A DNA stretch of 6,133 nucleotides, from positions 1 through 6,133 of the forward strand of contig JBMNPE010000079.1 of assembly GCA_050943435.1 (NCBI GenBank), read 5' to 3'. A model generated the notes under the pieces. That model was given only the letters and a program-made list of their open reading frames with translations. It was not told where the DNA came from and ran no database searches. The DNA is from RGIG5675 sp050943435. Lineage in GTDB: Bacteria; Bacillota; Clostridia; Oscillospirales; Ruminococcaceae. The translations under genes and the position numbers were made by a program. Below are positions 5,786-6,133 of this stretch, piece after piece (position 1 is the first letter of the stretch; the number at the start of each line of letters is the position of its first letter).

Positions 5786-5835
5786 GGGATCAAAAGATCC
5801 CTCAGGAGCGGCACTGATGTGCCGCTTATTTTTTT
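5786..5835 (+). terminator. Tandem-hairpin intrinsic terminator of the 84-residue gene
   Basis: The first hairpin is GGGATC (5786-5791), AAAA, GATCCC (5796-5801). The second is AGCGGCAC (5807-5814), TGAT, GTGCCGCT (5819-5826), followed by TA and seven T (5829-5835). The second hairpin plus U tract is a good rho-independent terminator about 45 bases after the stop. On the other strand the U tract is missing, so it is less likely to end the convergent gene at 5848. Confidence 0.88.
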
Positions 5836-5847
5836 GTTTTCCTGCGG

Positions 5848-6133
5848 TCAGAACCCCAGGTCGATCGGATTCCCGGATATGAGGCAGTACACGCCTACAA
5901 GTGCGGCTGCTATGGCGATTACTGCGATTATGGTAGGGATTGCAGACATTGCTGCGCTCCCGGATTTCATTTCATACGGCAGGTGCTCCCTGGGGTTGAC
6001 CCGCTTCTCAGGGTGCTTCCTGTTGTAAATCAGAGTAAAAATGAGGAACATGACGCCGGAAAAGAACGCAGGCAGGCTCATTATCCTCATCATTTCCGAA
6101 AGCCCGTACGCATCTGCAAGCCTTCCGGCTGCG
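5848..6133 (-). CDS. Membrane protein of unknown family, C-terminal 94 residues (partial)
   Basis: The frame is open to the right window edge, so only the C-terminal end is seen. It contains an amphipathic lead-in (ADAYGLSEMMRIM), a membrane helix (SLPAFFSGVMFLIFTLIY, about 19-36), a basic loop (NRKHPEKRVNPREHLPYEMKSG, about 37-58, probably cytoplasmic by the positive-inside rule), a second helix (IPTIIAVIAIAAALVGVYCLI, about 65-85) and a short tail ending DLGF. ATG codons at 6088-6093 could start an 81- or 80-residue protein, but no Shine-Dalgarno sequence precedes them and the frame continues upstream with ordinary codons, so a longer gene is more likely. The family is not recognised. It converges on the 84-residue gene; the stops are 85 bases apart. 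Confidence 0.68.
   Translation of the reverse strand, partial: AAGRLADAYGLSEMMRIMSLPAFFSGVMFLIFTLIYNRKHPEKRVNPREHLPYEMKSGSAAMSAIPTIIAVIAIAAALVGVYCLISGNPIDLGF

Overview
The window looks like an anaerobic, moderately GC-rich bacterium, most plausibly a Clostridia-type member of the Bacillota. The evidence is strong GGAGG-type ribosome binding sites, hairpin-plus-U-tract terminators, a well-spaced TTTACA-17-TAGAAT promoter, and protein families (OFA/MCT-like MFS, MATE, small nitroreductases) typical of gut anaerobes. Heavy use of AGG/AGA and ATA codons would also fit some archaea or Synergistetes, but the promoter and terminators argue for Bacteria. No rRNA or tRNA gene, mobile element or CRISPR array was seen.

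Positions 1-4034 (all minus strand) read as one gene string, transcribed right to left. A promoter at 4006-4034 is followed by a Nudix hydrolase (3379-3954), a MATE exporter (1969-3357), an MFS transporter (717-1985, overlapping the MATE gene), a small nitroreductase (136-630) and the first 40 codons of a second nitroreductase (1-120, cut by the window edge). Gaps are short or negative except for 86 nt before the first nitroreductase. The set combines nucleotide-metabolite hydrolysis, two membrane transporters and flavin-dependent reduction. A role in handling toxic or redox-active compounds is an inference from this set.

Positions 4049-5264 (minus) hold an independent unit: a 366-residue two-pass membrane protein of unknown function whose outer part appears to be a duplicated domain. 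It ends in a strong intrinsic terminator.

Positions 5206-5507 are an AT-rich divergent control region with several TGTGCA/TGCACA elements, one a perfect inverted repeat. A good TATAAT box lies next to the last element. The RNA leader after it can fold into a three-part stalk whose 3' strand could instead pair with the ribosome binding site. It precedes an 84-residue unrecognised protein (5508-5762, plus), possibly HPr-like in fold but without the HPr active-site motif. That gene ends in two tandem hairpins and a U tract. The right edge (5848-6133, minus) holds the C-terminal part of an unidentified membrane protein, convergent with the small gene.
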